Shown here in pieces: positions 1-9,907 of a stretch of DNA of 64,000 bases. The notes beneath the pieces were generated by a model. The model worked only from the letters and a program-made list of their open reading frames with translations, was not told where the DNA came from and ran no database searches. A program made the translations under genes and the position numbers. The stretch covers positions 1,116,001 through 1,180,000 of the forward strand of contig OY760498.1 in assembly GCA_963663675.1 (NCBI GenBank), read 5' to 3'. Each line of letters opens with the position of its first letter. Position 1 is the stretch's first letter. The stretch is from CAINVV01 sp963663675 (GTDB taxonomy: Bacteria; Bacteroidota; Bacteroidia; Bacteroidales; Prolixibacteraceae).

Positions 1-1
1 G

Positions 2-499
2 ATCAACAAAGCCTTGCTCCATTATTATTTCCATTCCAAGGAACAACTGTTCAGTGAGGTTTTTTATGGGTTACTCAGCAAACTGATACCTGGATTAATT
101 CTCATCTTCCGGGGGAAAGAGTCATTTGAAGATAAAATTGAAGCGATAATTACTGAATATGACTCTTACATGTCCAGAAATCCCATCTTACCACAGTTCG
201 TGATCCGGGAGATAAACAGGGATCCGGATCAGCTTTCCGGATTTATGTCAGATCAGGGACTTGATTTTAGTCTGATAGAAGCCATGATTAATCATGAAAT
301 TCAGGTTGGCCATATCAGGCCAATCACTTTTCCTCATTTGTTTGCCAACCTGATAGGAATGATAGTTATGCCCTACATCGGCAGGCCATTGTTCCAGAGA
401 AAACTTTTCAAAAATGACCCTGAAAAATATGATCAGTATTTGCGTGAGCGAAAATCTGTCATCACCCTATTTGTCAAACAAGCATTGTTAATAAAATGA
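2..499 (+). CDS. TetR/AcrR family transcriptional regulator, 5'-truncated by window edge
   Basis: The reading frame is open from base 2, so the start and most of the helix-turn-helix lie outside the window. The first visible residues, INKALLHYYFHSKEQLF, are the end of a TetR DNA-binding domain (recognition helix followed by the YYFxSKExLF motif). The rest is an all-helical ligand/dimer domain of about 150 residues. Its TGA stop overlaps the ATG of the following efflux gene by 4 bases, so it heads the exporter operon and probably represses it, as CecR does for ybhGFSR in E. coli (established for that relative, inferred here). The ligand is unknown. Confidence 0.85.
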   Translation: MNKALLHYYFHSKEQLFSEVFYGLLSKLIPGLILIFRGKESFEDKIEAIITEYDSYMSRNPILPQFVIREINRDPDQLSGFMSDQGLDFSLIEAMINHEIQVGHIRPITFPHLFANLIGMIVMPYIGRPLFQRKLFKNDPEKYDQYLRERKSVITLFVKQALLIK

Positions 500-1754
500 A
501 GAAAGCATTGTTATTCCTGTTTCTATTCCGTCCATTTTAGGCTACAGCCAGGTGGGCACCATTAACCTGGAGGAGTGTTACCAGCTGGCCAGGGACAATT
601 ATCCCCGTTTGTCGGATGCACGCCGTCAAAAAGAGATAAGTGATCTCAAAATACAAAACATCGGGACTGCATGGAATCCGCAGATGAACCTGAATGGCCA
701 GGCTTCCTACCAGAGCGAAGTAACTAAAATTGAGTTTCCGTTACCCGGGATTACTGTTCCGTCTCCATCCAAAGACCAATACAAAGCCTACCTGGATGTC
801 AAACAGACTATTTATGATGGTGGTACAGCAAACGCTAATAAATCAGTGGAGAAATCGGGACTTGCCGCAGATCTTCAAAATCTTGAGATTGAAATCTATT
901 CCCTTCATGACAAAGTCAACCAGCTGTATTTCAATGTTTTATTGATGAATGAAAATGAGGATGTCCTGAAGCTTAAGAAATCTGTACTGGATGAACGCAT
1001 CCGTTTGATGGAATCCGGTTATAAAAATGGAATGATAACTTCGCGGGATCTGGAGTTGCTGAAAGCCGAAAGACTGCTCACTGAGCAACAGGTCGGTGAA
1101 ATACATGCGGAACGGATTTCTGGATTAGGCGCATTGGGAATTTTGATCAACAAGCAGTTAGACGATAATACGGTATTGACGGAGCCGGTCATCCGTGTTA
1201 AACGGGAAAAGATTACCCGTCCTGAGTTAAGGTACTTTGATCTGTTGGGGAATAAAATTGATCTGAGCGCCCAGTTAATCCAGAAGTCAAGAAATCCGAA
1301 GATTTTTGGATTTGGTCAGGCAGGATATGGCCGCCCCGGGTTAAATATGCTGAAAACCACTTTTGATCCTTATTACCTTGTTGGCTTAGGTTTGTCATGG
1401 ACTGTTTTTGACTGGAACCTGACCGGACGTAACAGAAAAATTCTTGAAATACAAAAGGAGATGGTTGGCAGTCAAAAGGCTTCTTTTGACCAAAACCTGT
1501 CTATTTCATTGTTCAGGGCAGATGAGGCAATAAAAAAAGCGGAACAACTTCTTAAATTGGATGAAGAATTGGTAGCTATGAGGAATAGAATTGCTAAAAG
1601 TTCTGCCACCCAACTCGAAAATGGAGTGATAACTTCTGCCGACTATATTGTCGACCTAAATTCTGCAATTCAGGCTTCCGTCAGCCAGAAAAGTCATAAA
1701 GTACAACTTTACTTTGCCATAACCAATTACAATACCCTGGCAGGAAAGCCATGA
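496..1754 (+). CDS. TolC-family outer membrane efflux protein with an apparent frameshift in the signal peptide
   Basis: The outer membrane channel of a tripartite exporter: two repeated OEP halves of long helices and short strands over about 400 residues, with the typical opening INLEECYQLARDNYP. The natural start is ATG 496, which overlaps the TetR stop and gives MKKALLFLFLF, a normal signal peptide, but that frame hits TAG at 538. The mature protein is in another frame, open back to 495, and reads ILGYSQVGTINLEEC. One missing base near 510-530 would join the two into signal peptide plus cleavage site. The only in-frame start for the body alone is GTG 552, which lacks a signal peptide. This is either a sequencing/assembly error or a real inactivating indel. 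The gene lies between its regulator and its HlyD partner. Confidence 0.85.
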
Positions 1755-1811
1755 TCAGGCTAAAATATAAGACAGTGACGAAAGTGAATTTTCAAAAATA
1801 AAACATAAGAT

Positions 1812-2717
1812 ATGCGAATTATGAGATCAATAAAAGTAAAATTGGCTGCAGTCCTTTTTGTAGCAATGGCCTTACTGTCATGTAACCGGCAGAAGGATGC
1901 ATCGGATGCTTTCGGGAATTTTGAAGCTGATGATCAGATTGTCTCCTCTGAAATTGCAGGTAAACTCCTTAGCTGCAATTTTGAAGAGGGAATGACATTA
2001 TCCAGGGGTGCTGTAATCGCAGCCGTCGATACTGTTCCTTTGTCACTGCAACTTACACAGTTGGAATCACAGATGATGACTATCCAGGCACGTAAACAGG
2101 GGGTAAAATCACAAATAGCAGTAATAGAGCAGCAAAAGAAAAACCTGGACAAAGACAATACCAGGATCAGCAATATGTTTAAAGATGGTGCTGCCACTCA
2201 AAAACAGATGGATGATGTGAATGGTGGATTGGAAGTTCTTGATAAACAGATCAATAATACAAGATCACAAGATCTGATCCTGTCTGGTGAGATGGAAGTT
2301 ATCGTTACCCAGATAGCCCAGCTGCGAGATAAAATTAACAGGTGCCGCATTCTTTCACCCATCGACGGATTAGTGCTGGAGAAGTACAAAAAAACTGGTG
2401 AACTAATCGGGCAGGGGCAGTCATTGTGTCGTGTGGCTGATGTTTCTTCTCTGAACCTTCGGGTTTATATCAGCGGTGATCAATTACCTCATCTTAAAAT
2501 CGGACAAATAGTGAAAGTACTTATCGATGATACTGCAACCAAAAACAGGACATTGGAGGGGACTGTTTCCTGGATCTCATCAGAAGCCGAATTTACCCCG
2601 AAAATCATCCAGACCAAGGTTGAACGGGTAAAGCTGGTGTATGCAGTCAAGGTGAAAGTCGCCAACGACGGCTCACTTAAAATTGGCATGCCCGGCGAAA
2701 TCAAGTTTATAGATTGA
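1812..2717 (+). CDS. HlyD-family periplasmic adaptor, probable lipoprotein (YbhG-like)
   Basis: The membrane fusion protein linking the inner membrane ABC exporter to the TolC channel. A signal peptide with lipobox LLSC (Cys24) predicts a lipid-anchored periplasmic protein. Residues about 35-60 and 180-215 form the split biotinyl-lipoyl domain (EIAGKLLSCNFEEGM and SPIDGLVLEKYKKTGEL); between them is a long coiled-coil hairpin rich in Gln/Lys/Asp; a beta-barrel domain follows to residue 301. At 301 residues it is close to E. coli YbhG (about 330). ATG 1821 is an alternative start. The next gene begins 7 bases after the stop, so translation is likely coupled. Confidence 0.88.
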   Translation: MRIMRSIKVKLAAVLFVAMALLSCNRQKDASDAFGNFEADDQIVSSEIAGKLLSCNFEEGMTLSRGAVIAAVDTVPLSLQLTQLESQMMTIQARKQGVKSQIAVIEQQKKNLDKDNTRISNMFKDGAATQKQMDDVNGGLEVLDKQINNTRSQDLILSGEMEVIVTQIAQLRDKINRCRILSPIDGLVLEKYKKTGELIGQGQSLCRVADVSSLNLRVYISGDQLPHLKIGQIVKVLIDDTATKNRTLEGTVSWISSEAEFTPKIIQTKVERVKLVYAVKVKVANDGSLKIGMPGEIKFID

Positions 2718-2724
2718 GATTATT

Positions 2725-3639
2725 ATGATTAAAGTCGGGAATATTGAAAAGAGTTACGGGGAACAACAAGCCTTGAAGGGGATTTCCCTGGAAGTTGAAA
2801 AAGGAGAGCTGTTCGGACTGATCGGTCCTGATGGGGCAGGTAAGACTACCCTTATGCGAATTCTTGTAACTCTTTTGAAACCGGACAAAGGGTTTGCAAC
2901 GCTTGACGGAATGGACGTTGTTGCCGATTTCCGGAAGATTCGTAAGATTGTAGGTTACATGCCTGGCCGTTTTTCCCTGTACCAGGATCTGACGGTAGAA
3001 GAAAATTTGCAGTTCTTTGCTACCGTATTCGGAGGTACTGTGGAGGCTAATTATCATCTGATCAAGGATATATATAGTCAGATTGAGCCGTTTAAAAACA
3101 GGCTGGCAGGAAAGTTGTCAGGTGGGATGAAACAAAAACTGGCACTATCCTGCTCCCTGATACATGCTCCTAAAGTGCTTATTCTGGATGAACCGACTAC
3201 AGGAGTAGACGCAGTTTCGCGCAAAGAATTTTGGGAAATGCTCAACAACCTGCGTCATCAGGGAATTACCATCATGGTTTCAACTCCATACATGGATGAG
3301 GCCATCCTTTGTGACAGGGTAGCCTTGTTCCAGAACGGCAGTATACTTTCTATAAATACTCCTGCAAATATTACAGCGAGCTTTACCAGAAAAATGCTGG
3401 GAGTAAAAGTATTCAGCACCAGTCAGCGATACAGCTGTGTAAATCTTCTGAAAGAGATGAAAGGCGTAGTATCAGTCTTCTCTTTTGGCGACAGGATTCA
3501 TGTTACATTCAGTCAGCCCGAAATAAGTCAGAAAGATGTGAAGGAGTACCTGGATAACCGGGGGTTGCAAGATGTTTTGGTTGAAGAAATTTCGGCCGGA
3601 ATCGAAGATGTTTTTATGGAATTAATGCAAAAGAATTGA
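2725..3639 (+). CDS. ABC exporter ATP-binding protein (matches N-terminal half of YbhF)
   Basis: A 304-residue ABC ATPase. Walker A is GPDGAGKTT at residues 34-42 (Asp where Ser or Asn is usual), the signature is LSGGMKQKLAL, and Walker B is VLILDEPTTGVD. After the ATPase core a C-terminal extension of about 80 residues resembles that of other drug-exporting ABC-2 ATPases. It should power the two permeases encoded just downstream. In E. coli YbhF this domain and the next gene's domain are fused in one chain; here they are separate genes 28 bases apart. Substrate unknown; multidrug or xenobiotic export is inferred from the family. Confidence 0.9.
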   Translation: MIKVGNIEKSYGEQQALKGISLEVEKGELFGLIGPDGAGKTTLMRILVTLLKPDKGFATLDGMDVVADFRKIRKIVGYMPGRFSLYQDLTVEENLQFFATVFGGTVEANYHLIKDIYSQIEPFKNRLAGKLSGGMKQKLALSCSLIHAPKVLILDEPTTGVDAVSRKEFWEMLNNLRHQGITIMVSTPYMDEAILCDRVALFQNGSILSINTPANITASFTRKMLGVKVFSTSQRYSCVNLLKEMKGVVSVFSFGDRIHVTFSQPEISQKDVKEYLDNRGLQDVLVEEISAGIEDVFMELMQKN

Positions 3640-3667
3640 AAATTGACCATTGTCCATCATTATCCTT

Positions 3668-4417
3668 ATGGCAACAATAAATCAAAGTCCTGTCCCGATC
3701 ATTGAGGTCGAGAATCTTGTCAAGAAATTCGGAGATTTCGTCGCTGATGATAATCTTACTTTTAAGGTTTATCCAGGCGAGATCTTTGGTTTCCTGGGTG
3801 CCAACGGGGCAGGTAAAACTACGGCAATCCGGATGATCTGCGGACTGCTGGAGCCCACTTCCGGACTATTGAAGGTTGCAGGTTATGATGGTTACCATGA
3901 AAGGGAGAAGATCAAAAGGAATATTGGGTACATGTCCCAGAAATTCTCCTTATACGAGGACCTAACCGTTTATGAAAACATTCGTTTGTATGCCGGCATT
4001 TATGGCATTAGCAGGAAAGTGCGGCTGGAGAAAACCGATGTTCTTCTGAAAAAGCTCCAGCTCGAAGAGAGTCGCAATAAGTTGGTAGGCGGACTGCCGC
4101 TTGGGTGGAAGCAAAAGTTGGCCTTTTCTCTTGCTGTTTTTCATGATCCAAAGGTTGTATTTCTGGATGAACCCTCAGGCGGTGTCGACCCTTTAACCCG
4201 CCGTACCTTCTGGGATATGATCTATGAAGTGGCACACTTTGGGATTACCATTTTTGTGACAACCCATTACATGGATGAAGCGGAATACTGCGACAGGGTT
4301 GCTATTATGTCTGAAGGGAAGATTGTTGCACTGGATACGCCGGCTGCCCTCAAGGATAAATACCAGGCAGAAAGTATGGATGGTGTGTTCCTGAAGATTG
4401 CCAGGAACAAGGAATAA
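3668..4417 (+). CDS. ABC exporter ATP-binding protein (matches C-terminal half of YbhF)
   Basis: A 249-residue ABC ATPase. Walker A is GANGAGKTT at residues 44-52 and Walker B is VVFLDEPSGGVD. The signature loop is LPLGWKQKLAF in place of LSGGxxQ, a substitution I know from the C-terminal half of YbhF-type proteins. Only one of the two composite ATP sites of the heterodimer therefore has a canonical signature, which implies asymmetric hydrolysis. I chose ATG 3668 over an upstream TTG at 3650 because the next residues lead directly into the ATPase fold. It probably forms a heterodimer with the preceding ATPase. Confidence 0.9.
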   Translation: MATINQSPVPIIEVENLVKKFGDFVADDNLTFKVYPGEIFGFLGANGAGKTTAIRMICGLLEPTSGLLKVAGYDGYHEREKIKRNIGYMSQKFSLYEDLTVYENIRLYAGIYGISRKVRLEKTDVLLKKLQLEESRNKLVGGLPLGWKQKLAFSLAVFHDPKVVFLDEPSGGVDPLTRRTFWDMIYEVAHFGITIFVTTHYMDEAEYCDRVAIMSEGKIVALDTPAALKDKYQAESMDGVFLKIARNKE

Positions 4418-4486
4418 TCAGGTCACCGGAGCCGAAATACAGGTAACCTTTTACTGTAATGAAACTGTAAATAATTAATTGTCAGA

Positions 4487-5593
4487 ATGAACCAGTTACT
4501 CGGATTTGTTAAGAAAGAATTCACACACATATTCAGGGATACCAGGACGATGGTTATTCTTTTCGGGATACCCATCATCCAGCTGATGCTGTTCGGGTAT
4601 GTCATCACAACTGAAATTAAGGATGCCAGGATTGCTATTCTTGACCATTCCAATGACAATGTCACCCGCGAGATTAAAAATAAAATTCTATCCTCAGGAT
4701 ACTTTAGATTGGATGCTAATCTTCAGAATTACAGCGAGATAGATCAGATATTTAAAAAAGGGGATGTCAAGGAGGTGATTGTCTTTGAAAGGAATTTCGC
4801 TCAAAGACTTGAAAGGGAGGGAAAGGCTGATATTCAGGTCATCGCAGATGCTTCTGATCCAAATACAGCCCAAATGCTGTACAATTATACCAATGGTGTT
4901 GTTCAGGATTACACTAAAAAGAAATTCGCGGGATTTACCATTCCTGTCCAGATAAAAAGCGAAGTGAGGATGCTCTACAACGAGAATATGGTTGGTGCCT
5001 TTATGTATGTTCCAGGTACAATGGCACTGATCCTGATGCTCATTTCCGCCATGATGACTTCCATCACTATAGCTCGTGAAAAAGAGATGGGAACCATGGA
5101 AATTTTGTTGGTTTCACCATTAAAAGCCCATCACATCATCCTGGGGAAAGTGGCTCCGTACCTGTTACTTTCCATCATTGACGCTTTTGTGGTTGTCTTC
5201 CTGGGGAATGTTGTTTTCGGGGTACCGATCAGGGGCAGTTTATTTGTCCTCGCATTTTTGGTGATATTGTACATCACAATGGCACTCTCCCTTGGAATTC
5301 TCATATCTACCGTTTCCAACAGCCAGATGGTTGCCATGTTTATATCAGGTTTCGCACTGATGTTGCCGACAATCCTGTTGTCCGGCTTTATTTACCCCAT
5401 TGCAAATATGCCGGTTGTGTTGCAGGTTCTCAGTAATTTAATGCCTCCAAGGTGGTTTATCGATGCAATAAAACAAGTGATGCTCAAAGGGAACGGTTTC
5501 GAATATATTTGGCCAAACGTATTGATATTGGCTGCAATGACTGTAGCATTCCTTCTTTTAAGCGTGAAGAAATTCAAATTAAGATTAGAATAG
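4487..5593 (+). CDS. ABC-2 type transporter permease (YbhS-like)
   Basis: A 368-residue inner membrane permease. One N-terminal membrane helix (residues about 20-40, ending in LFGYVITTEI) is followed by a large extracytoplasmic domain of about 130 residues and then five membrane helices. The conserved REKEMGTMEILLVSPL segment marks the cytoplasmic coupling region of this family. It starts 69 bases after the second ATPase and ends 7 bases before the second permease. It should form the translocation pore as a heterodimer with the next gene product. Confidence 0.9.
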   Translation: MNQLLGFVKKEFTHIFRDTRTMVILFGIPIIQLMLFGYVITTEIKDARIAILDHSNDNVTREIKNKILSSGYFRLDANLQNYSEIDQIFKKGDVKEVIVFERNFAQRLEREGKADIQVIADASDPNTAQMLYNYTNGVVQDYTKKKFAGFTIPVQIKSEVRMLYNENMVGAFMYVPGTMALILMLISAMMTSITIAREKEMGTMEILLVSPLKAHHIILGKVAPYLLLSIIDAFVVVFLGNVVFGVPIRGSLFVLAFLVILYITMALSLGILISTVSNSQMVAMFISGFALMLPTILLSGFIYPIANMPVVLQVLSNLMPPRWFIDAIKQVMLKGNGFEYIWPNVLILAAMTVAFLLLSVKKFKLRLE

Positions 5594-5600
5594 CCTATTC

Positions 5601-6719
5601 ATGAGAACAATATTATACCTTCTTCAGAAAGAGTTTATCCAGGTCAGGCGCAACAAGGCCATGTTGCCTGTCATCTTTATCATGCCACTGGTACAGATGC
5701 TTATACTGGTTTATGCTGCTACCATGGAGCTTAAAAAGGTGGACATTACCGTGGTCGACCTGGATTTAAGTGAGACCTCCACGCGTTTGACATCAAAATT
5801 CGAGGCCAGCACATTCTTTCACTTGACAAGGGCCCAGTTGTCACCTGCCGAAACAGACAAGATATTACTAAAGGGAAAAACAGATGTTGTTGTTACTTTT
5901 CCGCAAGGATTCGAAAGGGACCTGAAAAGAAATGACCAGGCTTCCCTGCAGATTATGATAGATGCAATAAATGGTTCAGCAGCAGAACTCTCCAATGCCT
6001 ATCTTCAGTTTGTGATTGGAAATTTCAACCAAAAAATCCGGGCAGAGATGATGGGAGTGCCCAAATTCATACCTCCTCAGCAGATATCAGTCGTGCCAAC
6101 CTACTGGTACAATCCGGAGCTGAATTTTAAGTTCTATATGGCGCCCGGGATTCTGGTCATACTGGTTACCATCATCGGATTATTTCTTTCTTCACTCAAT
6201 CTCGTGCGGGAGAAGGAGATGGGAACCATTGAACAGTTGAATGTCACGCCAATGAAGAAGTACCAGTTTATAATCGGCAAAATGATGCCCTTTTTATTCA
6301 TTGCACTGTTGGATCTCACCTTTGGGCTTTTGGTGGCAAAAGTAGTATTTGCCCTCCCGTTCCGGGGGAATATCCTCACACTTTATGTATTCACTTCAGC
6401 CTATCTCTTTCTTGCCATGAGTATTGGCCTTTTCGTCTCTGCTATTTCAACGACACAGCAACAGGTTTTGTTTGTGAGTTTCTTTTTTCTCATCGTTTTT
6501 ATCATCATGAGCGGTCTCTTTACTCCGGTTGAGAGTATGCCGGTCTGGGCCCAGAACCTTGACCGGATCAACCCGATATACTACCTGATCCGCATTATCC
6601 GCAACGTGGTTTTAAAAGGATCAGGGTTGCTGGATATGACCAGGGAACTATTGTCGCTCTCCTTATTTGGAATCATTATGTTTTCCCTCGCTGTATGGCG
6701 CTATAGAAAAACGGTATAA
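5601..6719 (+). CDS. ABC-2 type transporter permease (YbhR-like)
   Basis: A 372-residue permease with the same layout as its neighbour: N-terminal helix at about 20-40, a large periplasmic domain, then five helices. The coupling motif is VREKEMGTIEQLNVTPM. The pair looks like an ancient duplication (ybhS/ybhR pattern). It is the last gene of the exporter cluster; a 55-base gap separates it from the next gene, which is unrelated in function. Confidence 0.9.
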   Translation: MRTILYLLQKEFIQVRRNKAMLPVIFIMPLVQMLILVYAATMELKKVDITVVDLDLSETSTRLTSKFEASTFFHLTRAQLSPAETDKILLKGKTDVVVTFPQGFERDLKRNDQASLQIMIDAINGSAAELSNAYLQFVIGNFNQKIRAEMMGVPKFIPPQQISVVPTYWYNPELNFKFYMAPGILVILVTIIGLFLSSLNLVREKEMGTIEQLNVTPMKKYQFIIGKMMPFLFIALLDLTFGLLVAKVVFALPFRGNILTLYVFTSAYLFLAMSIGLFVSAISTTQQQVLFVSFFFLIVFIIMSGLFTPVESMPVWAQNLDRINPIYYLIRIIRNVVLKGSGLLDMTRELLSLSLFGIIMFSLAVWRYRKTV

Positions 6720-6774
6720 TATTGAGATTTTCGTATATTTCGGGATTCGATTTTTGTCAACTATTAGCAATTTT

Positions 6775-8742
6775 ATGAAGCTTAAAAAGTATTTCTATGT
6801 ACTGATAACCAGCTGTTTATTTTTCAGTCAATTGTCAGTGTATGGTTCAGGAAACGCCGTTTCATATGGTCCCAAATCACGGAATAAGGCTGCTATAAAG
6901 GATACTCTCTCGTGGAGCGTCTCGATGATGAAGAAGGTGTTCAATGGTTCGGGGGAGTGGTTTATGACCAGTGATTCCTTCCAAAAATCAGTGAAAGGAG
7001 TGATTGATTATGCTGAGAATGACCCTATTGATACTGTGGTTGTCAACATGAACCAACTTCTTCAAAATGATTCGATTCCACTCCTGTTTAACAGGAAACC
7101 CGAAAATATTCCGGTAAAATCCGTTGTCCCCGGTTATATTTCAGCAAATGAGTTGGACCGGCAGGTTGAAACTCTCAGGCAAACGGTAGCTGACAGCATA
7201 CGAAAGTCTGTGGTTGCAGTCCCGGATGATTACCTCACTGAAGGATTATCCCGTGCGCGTCTCGTACCTTCCGGAGAACCGAGGCAAATGCTCCTCAATA
7301 TTGAGCCCTCTTTACCCAATGCATTTGTCAACCGATATCGTAAAGGGCTTGGAGATATAATTCTACCAGCCAATATAACTGAGGCTGAGATAGATACTTT
7401 AAAGTACCGGCTTTTCAATACCACAAGGCAGTTCTACAATGATTCGGTACTGTTTAGTCAAAGGGATTCCCTGATGATGGCCTACAAGGAAAATTATATT
7501 ACCCGGCTTTCAAATGATAGGGCCACCAAAAGAAGAGATTATCTGACTGCCAGAAACAGGGAAACACTGAATATTTACAATGATGCTGAAGTCAGGAAAG
7601 TCAATGACTCCGTCCGGATTGCACTTCACTACCTTACAAATTATGCTGCATCTGATTCATCTCTTCTGACAATTACCAACAATACCGGTCACAAGACAAA
7701 AACCTGGACCGCTAATCGCCCCATGACTCCTACAAGGATATTCCTCAAAAATGAACAAAACGATTCGATAAGCGTCGTTTTATATAACAACGGGAAAGGT
7801 GGGGTGAAAATGGTAATTGAAGATGGTGTAAAATTCATGCGAATGGTTGAGACTCAAAAAAAGGAGATTCTTTTCGACCACAAAAAGCCGGACAATAAAT
7901 TGCAAAATATATATCTTAAACATGTGGATCCGCTTCCATGGACATTGTTTGGAACCGGCGCGGTTGGCTTCACCCAGACAGCGCTTTCCAACTGGGCGAA
8001 GGGAGGTGAAAGTTCATTGTCTATGTTGCTGATTGGCAAATATATTGCCAATTATAGCAAGAAATATGTCAAGTGGGAGAATAGTGCAGAGTTCAGGCTG
8101 GGGATATTCAGTTCCAAGACCAGGGGACTGGAAAAAAATGATGACAAGATGGAGTTTCAATCCAGGCTTGGTATTTCGGCATTCAAGAAGTGGTACTACT
8201 CTGGAGAAAGCAATTTCCGGACTCAGATAGCCAAGGGTTATAAATATCCTGATAAAGAAAATCCAATTTCAGCATTTATGGCCCCGGGATATCTTACATT
8301 TTCGTTGGGTATGGATTACAAACCCAACAAGCGTTTTTCACTGTTCCTCTCTCCACTCACTTCAAAGACTACTTTCATTCGGGATACTGCGATGATTGAT
8401 CCTAATAATTACGGACTGGAGCCGGGCAAAAAAAAGTTGTGGGAGCCGGGTGTCATTGTTAAAATGAACTGGCATTATCTGATAAAAGAGAATATTACTT
8501 ACGATACAAGAGCCGAAATTTTTAGTAATTACAATTTTCCGTTTCAGAAGTATAACGTATTTTGGGAACAGACGCTTGTTTTACAGGTGACACAATACAT
8601 CAGCACCAGGATAAATACACAGGTAGTTTATGATTACAATACAAAATTCCCTGTCACTGATGCCGATGGAGTAGAAATTGCCCAAAAGGCTAAGTGGCAG
8701 TTCAAGGAATTATTTACGGTGGGCTTTAACTATAAATTTTAG
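6775..8742 (+). CDS. DUF3078 domain outer membrane protein
   Basis: A 655-residue protein with a clear signal peptide (MKLKKYFYVLITSCLFF, cleavage near residue 25). The long N-terminal part is rich in Asp/Asn/Arg and has no domain I recognise. From about residue 385 it carries the DUF3078 pattern (TALSNWAKGGESSLS, alternating aromatic strands, SPLTSKTTFI), which is taken to form an outer membrane beta-barrel in Bacteroidota. It ends in NYKF, an aromatic-terminated last strand as expected for a barrel. The frame is open to 6667 inside the upstream permease, but ATG 6775 gives the signal peptide and is the start. Function unknown. Confidence 0.8.
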   Translation: MKLKKYFYVLITSCLFFSQLSVYGSGNAVSYGPKSRNKAAIKDTLSWSVSMMKKVFNGSGEWFMTSDSFQKSVKGVIDYAENDPIDTVVVNMNQLLQNDSIPLLFNRKPENIPVKSVVPGYISANELDRQVETLRQTVADSIRKSVVAVPDDYLTEGLSRARLVPSGEPRQMLLNIEPSLPNAFVNRYRKGLGDIILPANITEAEIDTLKYRLFNTTRQFYNDSVLFSQRDSLMMAYKENYITRLSNDRATKRRDYLTARNRETLNIYNDAEVRKVNDSVRIALHYLTNYAASDSSLLTITNNTGHKTKTWTANRPMTPTRIFLKNEQNDSISVVLYNNGKGGVKMVIEDGVKFMRMVETQKKEILFDHKKPDNKLQNIYLKHVDPLPWTLFGTGAVGFTQTALSNWAKGGESSLSMLLIGKYIANYSKKYVKWENSAEFRLGIFSSKTRGLEKNDDKMEFQSRLGISAFKKWYYSGESNFRTQIAKGYKYPDKENPISAFMAPGYLTFSLGMDYKPNKRFSLFLSPLTSKTTFIRDTAMIDPNNYGLEPGKKKLWEPGVIVKMNWHYLIKENITYDTRAEIFSNYNFPFQKYNVFWEQTLVLQVTQYISTRINTQVVYDYNTKFPVTDADGVEIAQKAKWQFKELFTVGFNYKF

Positions 8743-8767
8743 AGTTTTAAGTCAGATGTCATCCTTG

Positions 8768-9625
8768 TCAGTGGTAGAGTGAGACAATGACGAATATCGC
8801 AAAAATGACTCCGGCGATCCCATTTGTTGTTCCGAATGCCAGATTTACCCTGCTCAGGTCATCTGCCTTCACGATCAGGTGCTGGTAGACCATCAGGCCT
8901 CCAAAGATTGCTGAGCCCATCCAGAAGATCCAGTTTGCATGTAATGTCAGGCCTGCCAGGATGACAAAGACAAAGGTCAGAATATGCAGTATTGTTGAGA
9001 TCTTAAGGGCATTACTGATGCCAACAAGCACAGGAATACTCTGAAGGCGGTATTTATGGTCGAAATCAACATCCTGGCAAGCATAAATGATATCAAACCC
9101 GCTCACCCAGAAGAATACAACTCCGGAGAAGAGAATCGGAGCAACAGCAAATGATCCGGTCACGGCGAGCCATGCGCCGACAGGGGCAAGTGACAGTCCA
9201 AGGCTGAGTACAAAATGGCACAGCGGAGTAATACGTTTGGTAAAACTGTATCCCAGAATGACAAACAGAGCGACTGGCGAAAGGGCAAAGCAAAGTGGAT
9301 TGATTAAATAAGTTACCAGTCCGAACAGCAACGCGTTGATAATAACGAAAGTCAGCGCTTTGGGGGCGGAAACCAGTCCTGCCGGAATTTCCCTGAGTGC
9401 AGTCCGGGGATTGGCAGCATCAAATTTTCGGTCAAGGAACCGGTTAAAACCCATGGCTGCATTGCGGGCAAAAACCATGCAAGCTACTATTTCAGCCAAA
9501 AGTTTCCAGAATGGGACCTGATCAGTAACCATCACTGCCATGAAGAAGCCGATGAGGGCAAAGGGCATGGCAAAGATTGTATGTTCAAATTTTACAAGGC
9601 GTGCGTATAAGACTAGTTTGTTCAT
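8768..9625 (-). CDS. UbiA-family prenyltransferase (4-hydroxybenzoate polyprenyltransferase-like; possibly MqnP)
   Basis: A 285-residue integral membrane prenyltransferase that attaches a polyprenyl chain to an aromatic acid in quinone synthesis. Both Asp-rich motifs are intact: NRFLDRKFD at residues 61-69 and DVDFD at 185-189, within about eight or nine membrane helices. The sequence matches the 'ubiA_other' subgroup, which in menaquinone-making bacteria of the futalosine route is MqnP. No other mqn or men gene is in the window, so the pathway is an inference. It converges on the DUF3078 gene with 25 bases between them. Confidence 0.82.
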   Translation of the reverse strand: MNKLVLYARLVKFEHTIFAMPFALIGFFMAVMVTDQVPFWKLLAEIVACMVFARNAAMGFNRFLDRKFDAANPRTALREIPAGLVSAPKALTFVIINALLFGLVTYLINPLCFALSPVALFVILGYSFTKRITPLCHFVLSLGLSLAPVGAWLAVTGSFAVAPILFSGVVFFWVSGFDIIYACQDVDFDHKYRLQSIPVLVGISNALKISTILHILTFVFVILAGLTLHANWIFWMGSAIFGGLMVYQHLIVKADDLSRVNLAFGTTNGIAGVIFAIFVIVSLYH

Positions 9626-9907
9626 AATTGTTGTTCTATGTGCATAAAGTACTCTGCCTGCCAGGATCTTTTACGTTAATCCGGTTTTCCGGGGTTACAT
9701 TAATTAGTTCGACTCATCTAAAAATAGGAATTATATGCAAATTCAGCTAATTTTGTCAGATAATATTGATGCGTTTTCTAAGCGACGGACTTAATTCCTC
9801 CGGTTTACCCCTTCCGACATGCCGCGACTGGTCGGAAATGATTTTGGGGGTATTAGCTGCGCTGATCTTCGTTTCCATTTTGAAATTTAACAGCAAATCA
9901 GATATCC

